Made by a program: the position numbers and the translations under genes. From Vibrio sp. S17_S38 (GTDB lineage Bacteria > Pseudomonadota > Gammaproteobacteria > Enterobacterales > Vibrionaceae): DNA of 64,000 bases. The notes under the pieces were generated by a model. That model was not told the origin of the DNA and made no database searches. It was given only the letters and a program-made list of their open reading frames with translations. Shown in pieces: positions 37,945 through 47,650 of the stretch (position 1 is the first letter of the stretch; the number at the start of each line of letters is the position of its first letter). The stretch lies in assembly GCF_014694375.1 (NCBI RefSeq), contig NZ_JAAUWW010000016.1:1-64000 (forward strand). Reading direction: 5' to 3'.

Positions 37945-40194
37945 TTATGAGTCACTTGATTTTAATTGGCTTATGATTTCTGATTTAACTGTGTTGAGCT
38001 TAACTATTGTTTCTTTTGGTTCATTCTGCTTTGCTACATTTGCTTGTAATGGATTTGCTTGTGATGCATTTTCCTGCGATACATTCGGCATAGCAGCTTT
38101 GCCTTCACGTAAAGACTTTAAGACCTTATCCTTTGGACCGTCCGCTACGATTTGTCCCTTTTCCATCACAATTAAACGATCGACAATATCTAGCATGTTG
38201 GTTTTGTGGGTAATGAGAACCAGTGTTTGTTTGTCCTCTAATTGATTTAACTCACGCTTTATGAATAATTCTGAACGGTTATCCATACTACTGGTGGGTT
38301 CATCCATCAATAGAATGGGTGGGTTACTTAACCATGCACGTGCAATCGTGATCGCTTGGCGTTGTCCACCTGATAATGCCGCGCCACCTTCTCCGACTTG
38401 TCTGTCGAGCCCTGCTTCATCTTGCTGAGTGAAATTAGTGACTCCAGCGCGTTCAGCCGCAGAAAGAACATCCTGATCGTTGGTTTGTGGTTTTCCTAAG
38501 ATAATGTTATCTCGTATCGATCCAAAAAATAACGTGCATTCCTGCGAAACGCAGCCAATATTATGACGTACATCAGTATGATGTAGCTGATTAACATCGG
38601 TATTATCTAATTTAACTGAGCCTTGAGTGGCTTTGTACAATCCCATAATTAAACGTTCTAAAGTACTTTTTCCTGAGCCTATACGTCCAATAATAGCGAC
38701 TTTTTCACCCGGATTAATGGTGAAGCTAACATTATTAATCGCTAAGCTTTTTGTGTTTGGATAGCTGAAACTCACATTCTCAAACTCGATCTTGCCTTGT
38801 AATAATGGGCGATGGATGTAGCGTTTACCTTCTTCTTGTTCTATTGGCATCGCCATTAATTGTTCAATAGTGGTCATCGCGGATTTGGCTTGGTTATAAC
38901 GTGTTGATAAAAGCGATAGTTGTACTAATGGACCAACAGCGCGGCCACTTAACATGGTGGCAGCAATTAATCCGCCCATAGTGAGTTGCCCATCGGCAAT
39001 TAGATAGACCCCACCAATGATCATGGCGACAGATACAAATTGTTGTAGAAAGCCTGCGGTATTTTGAACCGAATCGGTTAAGCGGCGAGTTTTTAGACTC
39101 CAATTAGACATGTGAGCAACGGCTTCTTCCCATTTATATTGAAATTGGTTTTGAGCGCCAAATATCTTAACGGTTTCTAATCCACTTAAACTCTCAATTA
39201 AGTTAGCGTGCTTTTGTGAAGAAAGACGAGAACCTTCTTCAATACTTCTTCTTAGAGGCCTTTGAATTAGTAAACTATAAATGACGAGGATCAATACGGC
39301 AGCTAGTGGGATCAGGGCGATAGGTCCAGCGATTAAATAGATAACAAATAAGAATACTAAAGCGAAAGGAAGATCAATTAATGCACCGACTGTCGCTGAT
39401 GTGAAAAATTCGCGGATAGATTCAAATTCTTGCATATGCCTTGCAAAAGCGCCGACAGAAGGAGGTTTCGACTCTAAACGAATCCCCATTACATGGCTGA
39501 ATATTTTAGCCGAGATAAGTATGTCTGATTTTTTACCAGCAATATCAATGAAGTAGCTTCTCATTAGTTTAAGCACTAAATCGAAACTAAAGATAATCGT
39601 GATACCGATGGAAAGCACCCATAAAGAATTAAAGGCCAAATTAGGCACAATTTTATCGTAAACTAAGCGTGTAAAGAGCGGGGTGGCAATCGCAAAAATA
39701 TTTATGAGGATAGAAGCGAGAAAAACATCACGATAAATTTTCCGCGATTCCCATAAGGTACTCCAAAACCAATGACCTTCACGAGTTTTTAATATTTCAG
39801 GGGAGCGCTCATCATAACGAAAGCGTTTTTTGATTAGAAATAATTGTCCAGTATATTGGCTATTGAGTTCTTCCAGCGTGATCCATTGCTCAATACCTTC
39901 TGATTGAGAAAGAACAATTTCAGCTTCTTGTTTTTCTTTATCAATTCCAAGTACGACACAAGTATCACCACCTTCAAGCATAGTAATAACGGGAAATAAT
40001 AGAGGAGAAATCTCCGTTAATTTCATATTCGTTAGCTTGGCTTGCAACCCTGCCTTTTCAGCAGCACGAGGTAATAAATAAGGCGTCAATAGCCCGTTAG
40101 AAAGAGGTAAGTCAGAAACTAGGGCATGAGATGAATTGGTTTGGCCATAAAATCGACTAATGTAAATCAATGATTGTAATAAGGGATCTTTCAC
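37945..40194 (-). CDS. Type I secretion ABC ATPase, LapB/RtxB-like
   Basis: An inner-membrane exporter ATPase of 749 residues. It has an N-terminal C39-like domain without catalytic Cys (residues 1-130), six membrane helices (about 155-430), then Walker A GRIGSGKST, signature LSGGQRQ and Walker B LLMDEPTSS. A low-complexity, Asn/Gln/Ala-rich tail of about 50 residues ends it. Such ATPases export giant RTX adhesins. It starts with GTG and overlaps the stop of the truncated LapD-like gene by 4 bp. No membrane-fusion (LapC) or TolC partner is nearby. Confidence 0.85.
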   Translation of the reverse strand: MKDPLLQSLIYISRFYGQTNSSHALVSDLPLSNGLLTPYLLPRAAEKAGLQAKLTNMKLTEISPLLFPVITMLEGGDTCVVLGIDKEKQEAEIVLSQSEGIEQWITLEELNSQYTGQLFLIKKRFRYDERSPEILKTREGHWFWSTLWESRKIYRDVFLASILINIFAIATPLFTRLVYDKIVPNLAFNSLWVLSIGITIIFSFDLVLKLMRSYFIDIAGKKSDILISAKIFSHVMGIRLESKPPSVGAFARHMQEFESIREFFTSATVGALIDLPFALVFLFVIYLIAGPIALIPLAAVLILVIYSLLIQRPLRRSIEEGSRLSSQKHANLIESLSGLETVKIFGAQNQFQYKWEEAVAHMSNWSLKTRRLTDSVQNTAGFLQQFVSVAMIIGGVYLIADGQLTMGGLIAATMLSGRAVGPLVQLSLLSTRYNQAKSAMTTIEQLMAMPIEQEEGKRYIHRPLLQGKIEFENVSFSYPNTKSLAINNVSFTINPGEKVAIIGRIGSGKSTLERLIMGLYKATQGSVKLDNTDVNQLHHTDVRHNIGCVSQECTLFFGSIRDNIILGKPQTNDQDVLSAAERAGVTNFTQQDEAGLDRQVGEGGAALSGGQRQAITIARAWLSNPPILLMDEPTSSMDNRSELFIKRELNQLEDKQTLVLITHKTNMLDIVDRLIVMEKGQIVADGPKDKVLKSLREGKAAMPNVSQENASQANPLQANVAKQNEPKETIVKLNTVKSEIISQLKSSDS

Positions 40195-41159
40195 AAATTA
40201 TCCTTATTTAGAATTTTATCGGTAACTAAACCCTGATAGCCATGCAAATGAAATTTGGTGAGCTGTTCTATTTGTTCAGGTGTTTCAATTTTTGTTGCGA
40301 TAGTTTTAATCTCAAGGTTATTTGCTATCTGTAAAATAGCATTTAGTACATCGGCTTTATTTTGATTTTCAATTTTTACAGTATAAGCAAAGTCTAATTT
40401 GACATAACTTGGTTTAAATTCATTCAAATACCCGATCGCGCTAAAATTATTACCAAAATTATCGATTCCAAAATGATAATTATATTGGTGGATAATATCG
40501 CAGAATTGACGAGCATTTTCATGGTGTCGAATGAAAGCACTTTCTGGGATCTCAAAAATAAGGTGTTCTGATAGATGGGGATGGCTGTGCAGTTTATTGT
40601 GTAACCAACGCAAGAAATTAGCACTATTAATACTATTGATCGTGATATTCACGGCAACGGGTTGAAGTGTAAGTTCAGCATTAAGTTGAGCAAAGACAAG
40701 TTCAAGAACGTGCATATCAAGCAGTAAACCTTCCGGCTCATATGAAATAGCGTTGATAAATTGTTTGGTTAATAATTGTCTCTCGTCTTGTTGGATGTAA
40801 GGGAATATTTCATTGTGTATTGTACGGTAGGTATTATCGATGGCTTTTTGTGTATCTAACCCTATTTGCCTGTTTGCGACTGCATGTTTGATGAGCTTTT
40901 GCCATTGTTTTTGCGTCCTAATTTCTACTTCAGGATTTGCATCTTGGTCAAATAAAGCAATAGTTCCCTCAGACGTTATACGGGCCTCTTGAATGGCAAT
41001 GCGGGCTTTATGTAACAGCTGGTCAGTGTTATCACTTTGTTGAATGGAAACGATACCCACCATAGCTTGATCGGGTGTTACGCCAAATGGATCAGGTTGT
41101 AACTCCGTCGCGAGATTAAGGATTTTTTCCGCTAACTGGTTTAAATCCTCGACGGCCAT
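40191..41159 (-). pseudogene. LapD-like c-di-GMP receptor, 5'-truncated (C-terminal half)
   Basis: Only the end of a degenerate GGDEF domain (about residues 1-75) and a degenerate EAL domain remain, 322 residues. EAL motifs are altered: FEIPES for E-x-TE, DNFG for DDFG, and KIETPEQ, so it should bind rather than cleave c-di-GMP, as LapD does. LapD normally starts with two membrane helices, a periplasmic domain and HAMP; all are missing. The minus-strand frame stays open for 15 codons past ATG 41159 into sequence shared with the adhesin remnant. It precedes the LapB-like gene with a GTGA overlap, so they were one operon. Confidence 0.7.
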
Positions 41160-42719
41160 ATTCGGAGTGGTAATAGCGGGACGATCACGACAGAATCTGG
41201 AACATTAGATAGCTTGATTTTTAATCCGGGTGATGCAAACAGTACCAATTGGGATGGTCAATTAGGTGTGGATATTCGTTCGGTTGATAATGGTGTGGTA
41301 GCTGGTGATGATCTTGCTGTTATAACCAGTATCGATGTAAATGTGAGCGCGGTGAATGATGCACCTGAAAATAGTTATAACGGCATAATTATTGATGAGA
41401 ATAACCCTGCTGTTATCAATGCTGTTGAAGGAACGCCTATTCTCATTACTGGATTATCCATTTCTGATGTGGACGCAGATGATACCGATGGCAGCCAAAT
41501 GAAAGTGACGCTTGATCCGAATGGCAATGGTAGTTTATCTATACCTGATGGCTATTCGGGAAGTGTCACAATTGAAGATAATAATGGAAAGTTAACACTG
41601 ACAGGTTCATTAGATGCGATTAATGATCTATTAAATGGCGGAATAAATTATCAACCGGCGACGAGTGGTGAGGCGACTATTACCATGACCACTGATGATA
41701 TGGGAAATACAGGTTCCGGTGGTGCGTTGACGGATGTGGATCAAATCCAAGTGGCAGTTTCGGATGCTCCATTCTCCAGAATGATGTCAAGTGTGGCACT
41801 TAAGCCATTAATTCCTACTATGTCGGTCACGGCTTCACAATTAGCGCTTATTCCATTACTTGGTTTGCTCGGTGAGCATGTTCAAGCTGCTGAAAATACG
41901 CATGTCGAAGTACAAAACCTAGATTCAGGCAAAATTGTGAATTCGTATGGAGAGCAACTTGGCGAACAGCAAGATGATGGAACTTGGATGATATCATCAC
42001 AAGACTTGGATAATGCATATATTGAAGATATGTCTGAAGGCGAGCATTCCTTTAATGTAGTTACAGTAACCGACAACAATGATAGTGATGATGGTACTTC
42101 GGTTACTTCTCAATCCGTTACTGTTGACGTTGATATTCAACCAAGCAGCCAAACCACGTTAGAGGCGCATGATTCTTCACAAGTTTCGATGGTGGTGGAT
42201 GGTGATAAAGATTCATTATTGCTGGGTAGCGATGGTAATGACATTCTTATTGGTGGGGCTGGAGACGATATTCTTGTTGGAGGTTTAGGTTCGGATATTT
42301 TAACTGGCGGCCAAGGCAATGATGAATTGTGGGGCGGTGAACGTAATGCTCTTAATGGTGTATTGGGTGACGGTGTCGAAGATACATTCACTTGGCATAA
42401 AGGCGATCTTACCGCAGTAGCCAGTACCGATGTGATTAAAGATTTTGAAATTGGCATTGATAAGATTGATATTCGGGATCTCTTTAGTGACTCTGATGGT
42501 CATGTAGGAATTCAAATGGATGAAATGCTTAGCCACCTACAAGCTTCAGACGTCGATGGTAAGATCAATCTAAAAGTGACCTCGGAAGATGGCAGTTTAA
42601 GTCAGAATATTGTAATAGATAATGTCAGTGCCGCTGATTTAGGGTCTGGTTCTTCTTCTGCTGATTTGGTGAATAGTTTATTTGCCCATGATGTTTTTAA
42701 AGTGGACCATATTTCTTAA
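41160..42719 (+). pseudogene. RTX adhesin (LapA-like), C-terminal fragment
   Basis: The 3' part of a large, type I-secreted, calcium-binding adhesin, about 500 residues. It enters mid-domain (a repeat unit reading [19 protein letters not shown]), then an Ig/VCBS-like domain, a hydrophobic patch ([20 protein letters not shown]), a last repeat, RTX nonapeptides from about 42225 ([20 protein letters not shown] and more) and a C-terminal secretion-signal region. No ATG lies near the 5' edge and the frame runs back to 41145 inside the LapD-like gene, so there is no real start. The first possible TTG is 41214. It points away from the secretion gene it presumably used. Confidence 0.75.
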
Positions 42720-42751
42720 AAAGGGCAATGATACATATTGGTGACCTAAAT

Positions 42752-42788
42752 AAGTGCAAACTGGAGTAAATTCCAGTTTGCACTTTTT
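42752..42788 (+). terminator. Terminator after the adhesin fragment
   Basis: A perfect 14-bp stem, AAGTGCAAACTGGA with TCCAGTTTGCACTT, encloses a 6-base loop and is followed by T residues. It insulates the downstream nas unit. Confidence 0.9.
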
Positions 42789-42826
42789 ATTTTACGGGAG
42801 ATCAAAGGGTTACGCCGGAAATAACT

Positions 42827-42841
42827 TGGCATGATATTCGC
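42827..42841 (+). promoter_or_regulatory. Sigma-54 promoter of nasA
   Basis: TGGCATGATATTCGC matches the sigma-54 consensus TGGCACG-N4-TTGC with two changes and correct spacing: GG of the -24 element at 42828-42829 and GC of the -12 element at 42840-42841. Transcription should begin near 42853. Nitrate-assimilation operons are commonly NtrC/sigma-54 dependent. I did not find a convincing NtrC site between it and the adhesin terminator. Confidence 0.65.
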
Positions 42842-42854
42842 TTTATATATGCAT

Positions 42855-42957
42855 ATGAATGGTTTCATTATTCATAAAATCTGATTCGCACCAGGCAAAG
42901 ACGCCTCTTTACATTTGACTCATTCGCCAATGAGCTAAATGTAAAGAGGCGTTTTTG
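42855..42957 (+). ncRNA. ANTAR-type antitermination leader of nasA
   Basis: Hairpin P1: ATGA / TCAT stem at 42855-42868 with hexaloop ATGGTT. Hairpin P2: AGGC / GCCT stem at 42893-42906 with hexaloop AAAGAC. Both loops have A at position 1 and G at position 4, the signature of RNAs bound by ANTAR proteins (NasR, NasT, EutV). A terminator follows: 16-bp perfect stem 42901-42916 with 42937-42952, an inner CTCATT/AATGAG stem and a T run. The P2 3' arm lies in the terminator 5' arm, so the two are mutually exclusive, as needed for antitermination when nitrate is present. Confidence 0.78.
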
Positions 42958-43005
42958 TTTTTAAAAGAACCACCAGATTAGAAGAATAAAGAAGAGGAAT
43001 AGTCG

Positions 43006-45768
43006 ATGACAAAGCAATGCATTCAATCAGCGTGTCCCTATTGTGGCGTTGGCTGTGGTGTCAGTATTCAAAAGGATGGCGCTATTGTGGGTGATAGAAA
43101 TCATCCAGCCAATCAAGGTGCATTGTGTGTTAAAGGTTCAGCATTAGCTGAGAGCTTAAATATGCCTTCACGTTTACTGTATCCTCGTGTTCATGGTGAA
43201 CAAGCGAGTTGGGAGCATACGATCGAAATGATCAGCTCGACTATGCATCGTATTGCTCAAGAAAGCGGTCCTGAATCGATTGGAATGTATGTCTCAGGCC
43301 AGTTGCTCACTGAAGATTATTATGTCGCGAATAAACTGATGAAAGGATTTATTGGCAGCAGTAATATCGATACCAACTCTCGCTTATGTATGTCATCTGC
43401 GGTGGCCGCTCATGTACGATCTTTTGGTGAAGACTTAGTACCAGTCAGTTATGACGATCTATCTAAGACGGATTTAATTGTCATTGTGGGGGCTAATACC
43501 GCTTGGACGCATCCCATTGTATTTCGTCGTATACAGCAAGCGCGAGAAACGAACCCTAACCTCAAATTAGTCGTGATCGATCCACGTAAAACCGTTACCG
43601 CAGAGCAAGCTGATTTGCATTTAGCGGTGGCTAATGATGGGGACGTTTTGCTCTTTAACGGGCTATTACGCTATCTATTGGATAATCAAACTACAGAAAA
43701 TCAAACCATCGATTTTTCCTTTGTTGATCAATTTACCCAAGGTGTAGATGACATTATTGAAGAAGTGAAGTCGGAACAATACCAACTCCGCCACGTTAGC
43801 CAATCCTTAAATATTGATTTGAACATTTTAGCGTCTTTTTACCAATGGTTTGCGGCGACACCGACAGCCGTGACTTTATTTTGCCAAGGCGTTAATCAGT
43901 CTGAATCGGGTACAGATAAAGCGAATGCTATTATTAATGCCCACTTGTTAACAGGAAAAATAGGCAAAGCAGGCTGTGGTCCTTTTTCTATCACAGGGCA
44001 ACCTAATGCGATGGGTGGACGAGAAGTGGGAGGTTTAGCGAATCAGTTAGCCATTCACCGTGGGTTTGACGATGAATCAATTAAACAAGTTGAAGCATTC
44101 TGGCAAGCGCCAAACATAGCTAAAAAAGCAGGGTTGAAATCGGTCGATTTATTTGATGCAATTGAGCAAGGCAAGGTTCGTTTTATTTGGATAATGGCTA
44201 CTAATCCCGTGGTGTCATTACCGGATAGTGACAAAATACGCCGAGCATTAGAAAAGTGTGAATGTGTAGTTGTGTCCGATATTACTGCGAATGCGGATAT
44301 TGCTCAGTATGCGGATATCCTTCTTCCTGCAGCAGGTTGGGGTGAAAAGCAAGGTATGGTAACAAACTCAGAGCGTTGCTTAACTCGTCAACGGCAGTTT
44401 ATTCAACCTCCCGGTGAAGCCAAGCCTGATTGGTGGATGGTTACTGAAGTAGGTAAAAAAATATGCGAGTTAATGGAGGTTGATTCAGGATTTGAGTTTG
44501 CCAGCGAAGCAGATGTTTTTCGTGAATATGCAGCGATGACTGGTTTAAATCAACATACACCGTTACAACTTGATATTTCTGCACTATCAACCTTAACCGA
44601 TCCTGAATACCAATCTTGGTTACCCCAGCGCTGGCCTCTTCCTAAAATTATCACCCTGAAATCAGAATCAAATAAAAATGATCCAAAAAATATTGATGTA
44701 TTACGTCATAAAACTGATGTATTCCGTAATAAATCTAATGAGGGCATTGCTTTTCCGACCGATTCAGGAAAAGCCAATTTTGTATTAACCAAGCCAAATT
44801 TTCATCGTGCTTTGGATAAGGGGCGCTATTGGTTAAATACTGGTCGTCAACGTGATCAATGGCACACCATGACTCGCACAGGACATATTGCTCATTTATC
44901 GGCAACAGAAGTTGAGCCGACGATATATATGAATAGCCTTGATGCCGAGCAAGCTAAGTTAAAAATTGGGTATCTGGTTTGCGTTCATCAAGGCGGAAAT
45001 GATAATAAAAAAAGTGTCACCGCTAAGCTGTCTATTGACGATAACTTAACGCATTCACAAGTTTTCATGTCGATGCATTGGGCTGGAGAATACGGTAAAA
45101 CCAGTCAAGTGAATGCGGCCATGCAAAGAATTGTCGATCCGCATTCGGGTCAGCCAGCGTTTAAATCCCAAATTGTGGATATTACCGCGATGGAGGTTGC
45201 TAGTTACGGTATATCTGTGGGCATTAATTTGACTCTCAATCGTTGGGATTACCTCAGCCTACAGCATGTTAATTATCAAGACAAAGCCATTACATCCAGT
45301 TATCAAAAAGGTATATGGCGATTTGCCCATCGAGCCACTATTACTAAGCTCGAAATTCAAGCACAGATAAAAAAAGAGCATCCTCGATGTAAGTTTTTAA
45401 GCTTAGATCATGAAAAGGGTTGGGGCATGGTCGCCCTCGTTAACGATACTATAGTTTGCGTCGTTTCAATTAGTGATCAGCCTGTGGCCTTATCGTCAGA
45501 ATCTCTCATTCCATTAATCAATCAAAAGTTAAAATTAACCCAAGTACTGAGTGCACTGTCGTCTTCTCAAGATCAGCAGTCTACGTTGATTTGTAGCTGC
45601 TTTAGAGTGACTGAACTGGATATTCTACAAGTATTAGAAACTCGCCCCTCAGTATCATTGAGTGATTTACAAAGTGCCTTGAAGTGTGGCACCAATTGCG
45701 GTTCATGTTTGCCAGAAGTGAATCGTTATTTGAAATCTAAAACGATAGATGTGATGACAGTGAAGTAA
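43006..45768 (+). CDS. nasA: Assimilatory nitrate reductase catalytic subunit NasA
   Basis: A cytoplasmic molybdenum enzyme reducing nitrate to nitrite, 920 residues. The N-terminal [4Fe-4S] ligands are Cys10, Cys13, Cys17 and Cys41, followed by the molybdopterin guanine dinucleotide oxidoreductase domain and the MGD-binding domain (about 630-740). A C-terminal BFD-type [2Fe-2S] domain is present, with CSC at 863-865 and CGSC at 898-901, the arrangement of Klebsiella-type NasA. Formate dehydrogenases share the fold but lack this C-terminal domain. It is followed by cobA, which makes siroheme precursor for the nitrite reductase. No nirBD is in the window. Confidence 0.9.
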   Translation: MTKQCIQSACPYCGVGCGVSIQKDGAIVGDRNHPANQGALCVKGSALAESLNMPSRLLYPRVHGEQASWEHTIEMISSTMHRIAQESGPESIGMYVSGQLLTEDYYVANKLMKGFIGSSNIDTNSRLCMSSAVAAHVRSFGEDLVPVSYDDLSKTDLIVIVGANTAWTHPIVFRRIQQARETNPNLKLVVIDPRKTVTAEQADLHLAVANDGDVLLFNGLLRYLLDNQTTENQTIDFSFVDQFTQGVDDIIEEVKSEQYQLRHVSQSLNIDLNILASFYQWFAATPTAVTLFCQGVNQSESGTDKANAIINAHLLTGKIGKAGCGPFSITGQPNAMGGREVGGLANQLAIHRGFDDESIKQVEAFWQAPNIAKKAGLKSVDLFDAIEQGKVRFIWIMATNPVVSLPDSDKIRRALEKCECVVVSDITANADIAQYADILLPAAGWGEKQGMVTNSERCLTRQRQFIQPPGEAKPDWWMVTEVGKKICELMEVDSGFEFASEADVFREYAAMTGLNQHTPLQLDISALSTLTDPEYQSWLPQRWPLPKIITLKSESNKNDPKNIDVLRHKTDVFRNKSNEGIAFPTDSGKANFVLTKPNFHRALDKGRYWLNTGRQRDQWHTMTRTGHIAHLSATEVEPTIYMNSLDAEQAKLKIGYLVCVHQGGNDNKKSVTAKLSIDDNLTHSQVFMSMHWAGEYGKTSQVNAAMQRIVDPHSGQPAFKSQIVDITAMEVASYGISVGINLTLNRWDYLSLQHVNYQDKAITSSYQKGIWRFAHRATITKLEIQAQIKKEHPRCKFLSLDHEKGWGMVALVNDTIVCVVSISDQPVALSSESLIPLINQKLKLTQVLSALSSSQDQQSTLICSCFRVTELDILQVLETRPSVSLSDLQSALKCGTNCGSCLPEVNRYLKSKTIDVMTVK

Positions 45769-45855
45769 TACGGCGGTTCAATAACTGCTACTCACAAAAT
45801 TGTTGTAAAGGTTAGTGTGAGGCTGATGTAATAAACTGAATAGTAAGGATAAATT

Positions 45856-46734
45856 ATGATAATGGATTGCTCAGCATTAGATGCCATAAGTAAAATAAAT
45901 AGAATAAAAACGATAACGGGTGATATTCATTGCCGTCTAAAAAGACAATATGGCCGTGTACTTCTTGTGGGCGCCGGCCCTAATGACCCTGAATTACTAA
46001 CAGTAAAAGCTTATAAAGCAATCGAACAGGCCGATGTTGTCGTTTTTGACCGTTTAGTTGGACAAGATATTTTAAATTTGATCCCAGATGATTGTCAGCA
46101 GATTTATGTTGGAAAACGTTGTGGTCAACCGAGTTTAAAGCAAGATCAGATTAATCAAATATTAATAGAGCAGGCGAAACAAGGAAAACAAGTCGTACGC
46201 TTAAAAGGAGGAGACCCTTTTATTTTTGGCCGAGGTGGTGAAGAAGCTTTAGCCTTAGTTGCAGAGAATATTGAATATGATGTGATCCCAGGTATTACGG
46301 CGGCGATTGGATGTGCTGCAACGGCTAAAATACCACTTACGCATCGGAATATTTCTCGTAGCGTAACCCTTGTGACTGGGCATGTGACTAGTGGCGCATT
46401 CTCATCATGGGCAGGTTTGGTGTCTAGTGGGCAAACGTTAGTTTTTTATATGGGATTAGAGCAAGCTTTAAATATTCAACAAGGGTTAATGAGCGAAGGG
46501 CTAAATGCAGATTTTCCATTAGCCATTATAGGCAACGGATGCAGTGAAAATCAGCAAGTTCATGTGAGTCAAATTTCAGATCTTGTCAGGCTTGCCAATG
46601 ATCTTAAAGGTTTAAGCCCCGCTCTAATCATCATTGGTGAAGTGGTAACCTTACGCAAACAATTACTGCAACCGGCTTATAAGAATGAAGAGCTTTCAAT
46701 GGAAGCGGTTATGGGGGAATTAATGGAAGCGTAA
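45856..46734 (+). CDS. cobA: Uroporphyrinogen-III C-methyltransferase (SUMT)
   Basis: A cytoplasmic enzyme that methylates uroporphyrinogen III twice to precorrin-2, the siroheme and cobalamin precursor. It has 292 residues: an N-terminal extension of about 30 residues, then the SUMT core with VGAGPNDPELLTVKA, DRLV, VGKRCG and VVRLKGGDPFIFGRGGEE. Placed after nasA, it most probably supplies siroheme for assimilatory nitrite reductase. A TAAGGATAAATT ribosome region precedes ATG 45856; GTG or later ATG codons inside the extension are possible starts. Confidence 0.9.
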   Translation: MIMDCSALDAISKINRIKTITGDIHCRLKRQYGRVLLVGAGPNDPELLTVKAYKAIEQADVVVFDRLVGQDILNLIPDDCQQIYVGKRCGQPSLKQDQINQILIEQAKQGKQVVRLKGGDPFIFGRGGEEALALVAENIEYDVIPGITAAIGCAATAKIPLTHRNISRSVTLVTGHVTSGAFSSWAGLVSSGQTLVFYMGLEQALNIQQGLMSEGLNADFPLAIIGNGCSENQQVHVSQISDLVRLANDLKGLSPALIIIGEVVTLRKQLLQPAYKNEELSMEAVMGELMEA

Positions 46735-46779
46735 TAGCCCAGACTCTAATCCTGAGCTATTGGGAAATAGTAATGCTGA

Positions 46780-47055
46780 TTATTTTGAAGCTTTCTTAAT
46801 ACTGCGTTTATTGACCAATAAAGAGATCAAAAATGGGACGAAACAAAGTGTAAGCACGCCTCCCATTACACCCATTTCACCGGCTGCACTATCGGTCGGA
46901 GTGGTATATGAAACGGTATAAAGAAAACAGAGCCATGAAAAACTGATCACTTTGGTGAAAATAGGGTAGACAGGTTTAAAAACGAACCAAACAAAGATGA
47001 GTGGTAAAAAGAAGATCCCAAATTTTAGTTTTATACTAACGAATTGTTGGTCCAT
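46780..47055 (-). CDS. Small hypothetical membrane protein
   Basis: A 91-residue protein with three hydrophobic stretches (KFGIFFLPLIFVWFVF, a segment around FSWLCFLYTV, and MGGVLTLCFVPFLISLLV) and a basic C-terminus (KRSIKKASK), so probably an inner-membrane protein. No family recognised. It runs opposite to cobA and in the same direction as the RRM gene upstream, with a terminator between. Confidence 0.6.
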   Translation of the reverse strand: MDQQFVSIKLKFGIFFLPLIFVWFVFKPVYPIFTKVISFSWLCFLYTVSYTTPTDSAAGEMGVMGGVLTLCFVPFLISLLVNKRSIKKASK

Positions 47056-47096
47056 CTCAAGTTCCTTGGCGGCAGAGGGATAAAATTGCAGAGTAA

Positions 47097-47131
47097 AAAA
47101 CCAGCCACATTATCACGATAGGCTGGTTTTA
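47097..47131 (-). terminator. Terminator of the RRM gene
   Basis: AAAACCAGCC pairs with GGCTGGTTTT around a 14-base loop. On the minus strand it is followed by six T, directly downstream of the RRM protein gene. Confidence 0.85.
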
Positions 47132-47153
47132 AATGTCTTATTTATGACTAGAA

Positions 47154-47393
47154 TTAAACGTCAGCTTTTTTTACTCGAATTTTGCTTTTTGCCACTAATG
47201 CTTGGTTTAAACTCTCAATTGCTTTTTTGGCTTCATCTTCATTTGGCATTTCGACAAAAGCGAAACCTTTTGATTGGCCTGTTTCGGTATCTAAAACAAG
47301 GTTACATGCACCAACAGAACCATGCTCAGAGAATAAGGTGCGGATTTCGTGTTCAGTCATGGTACGGGCAAGATTTCGAACTAAAATTTTCAT
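47154..47393 (-). CDS. Single-RRM RNA-binding protein
   Basis: A 79-residue RNA-recognition-motif protein, about the size of the small RRM proteins of vibrios and cyanobacteria. RNP2 is ILVRNL near residues 3-8 and RNP1 is KGFAFVEM at 42-49, both with the aromatic RNA-stacking residues. It is basic at the C-terminus (KSKIRVKKADV). I chose the ATG at 47393 because the family begins at MKILVRNL; the longer upstream frame is not conserved. In several bacteria such proteins respond to cold. Its RNA targets are not evident. Confidence 0.88.
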   Translation of the reverse strand: MKILVRNLARTMTEHEIRTLFSEHGSVGACNLVLDTETGQSKGFAFVEMPNEDEAKKAIESLNQALVAKSKIRVKKADV

Positions 47394-47650
47394 AATAAAC
47401 CGTTTGATATAAGGTGTTGACGTAGATTGTCTCAAAGGTTTAGCAATAGACCAAGACATTCTTACGATATATCTATTGATGGCTAAATTATTTCGATCCT
47501 CAAGTAAGCTTGGCATATCATTATCTATAGTTCAGGTTAGTTGTACTTAATCGTTATTAACTCTGTTAAAGTGGCGAGCTTTTCATTTTTAAGCTTGAAT
47601 AAAAGATGATTTTCGCTAAATTACAATCACACCTAACACTAGGAATTATT

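Noticed and set aside
37945..40194. Bacteriocin exporter with C39 peptidase
   Set aside because: The N-terminal C39-like domain lacks the catalytic Cys and the gene is coupled to a LapD-like gene and near an RTX adhesin, so an adhesin exporter fits better.
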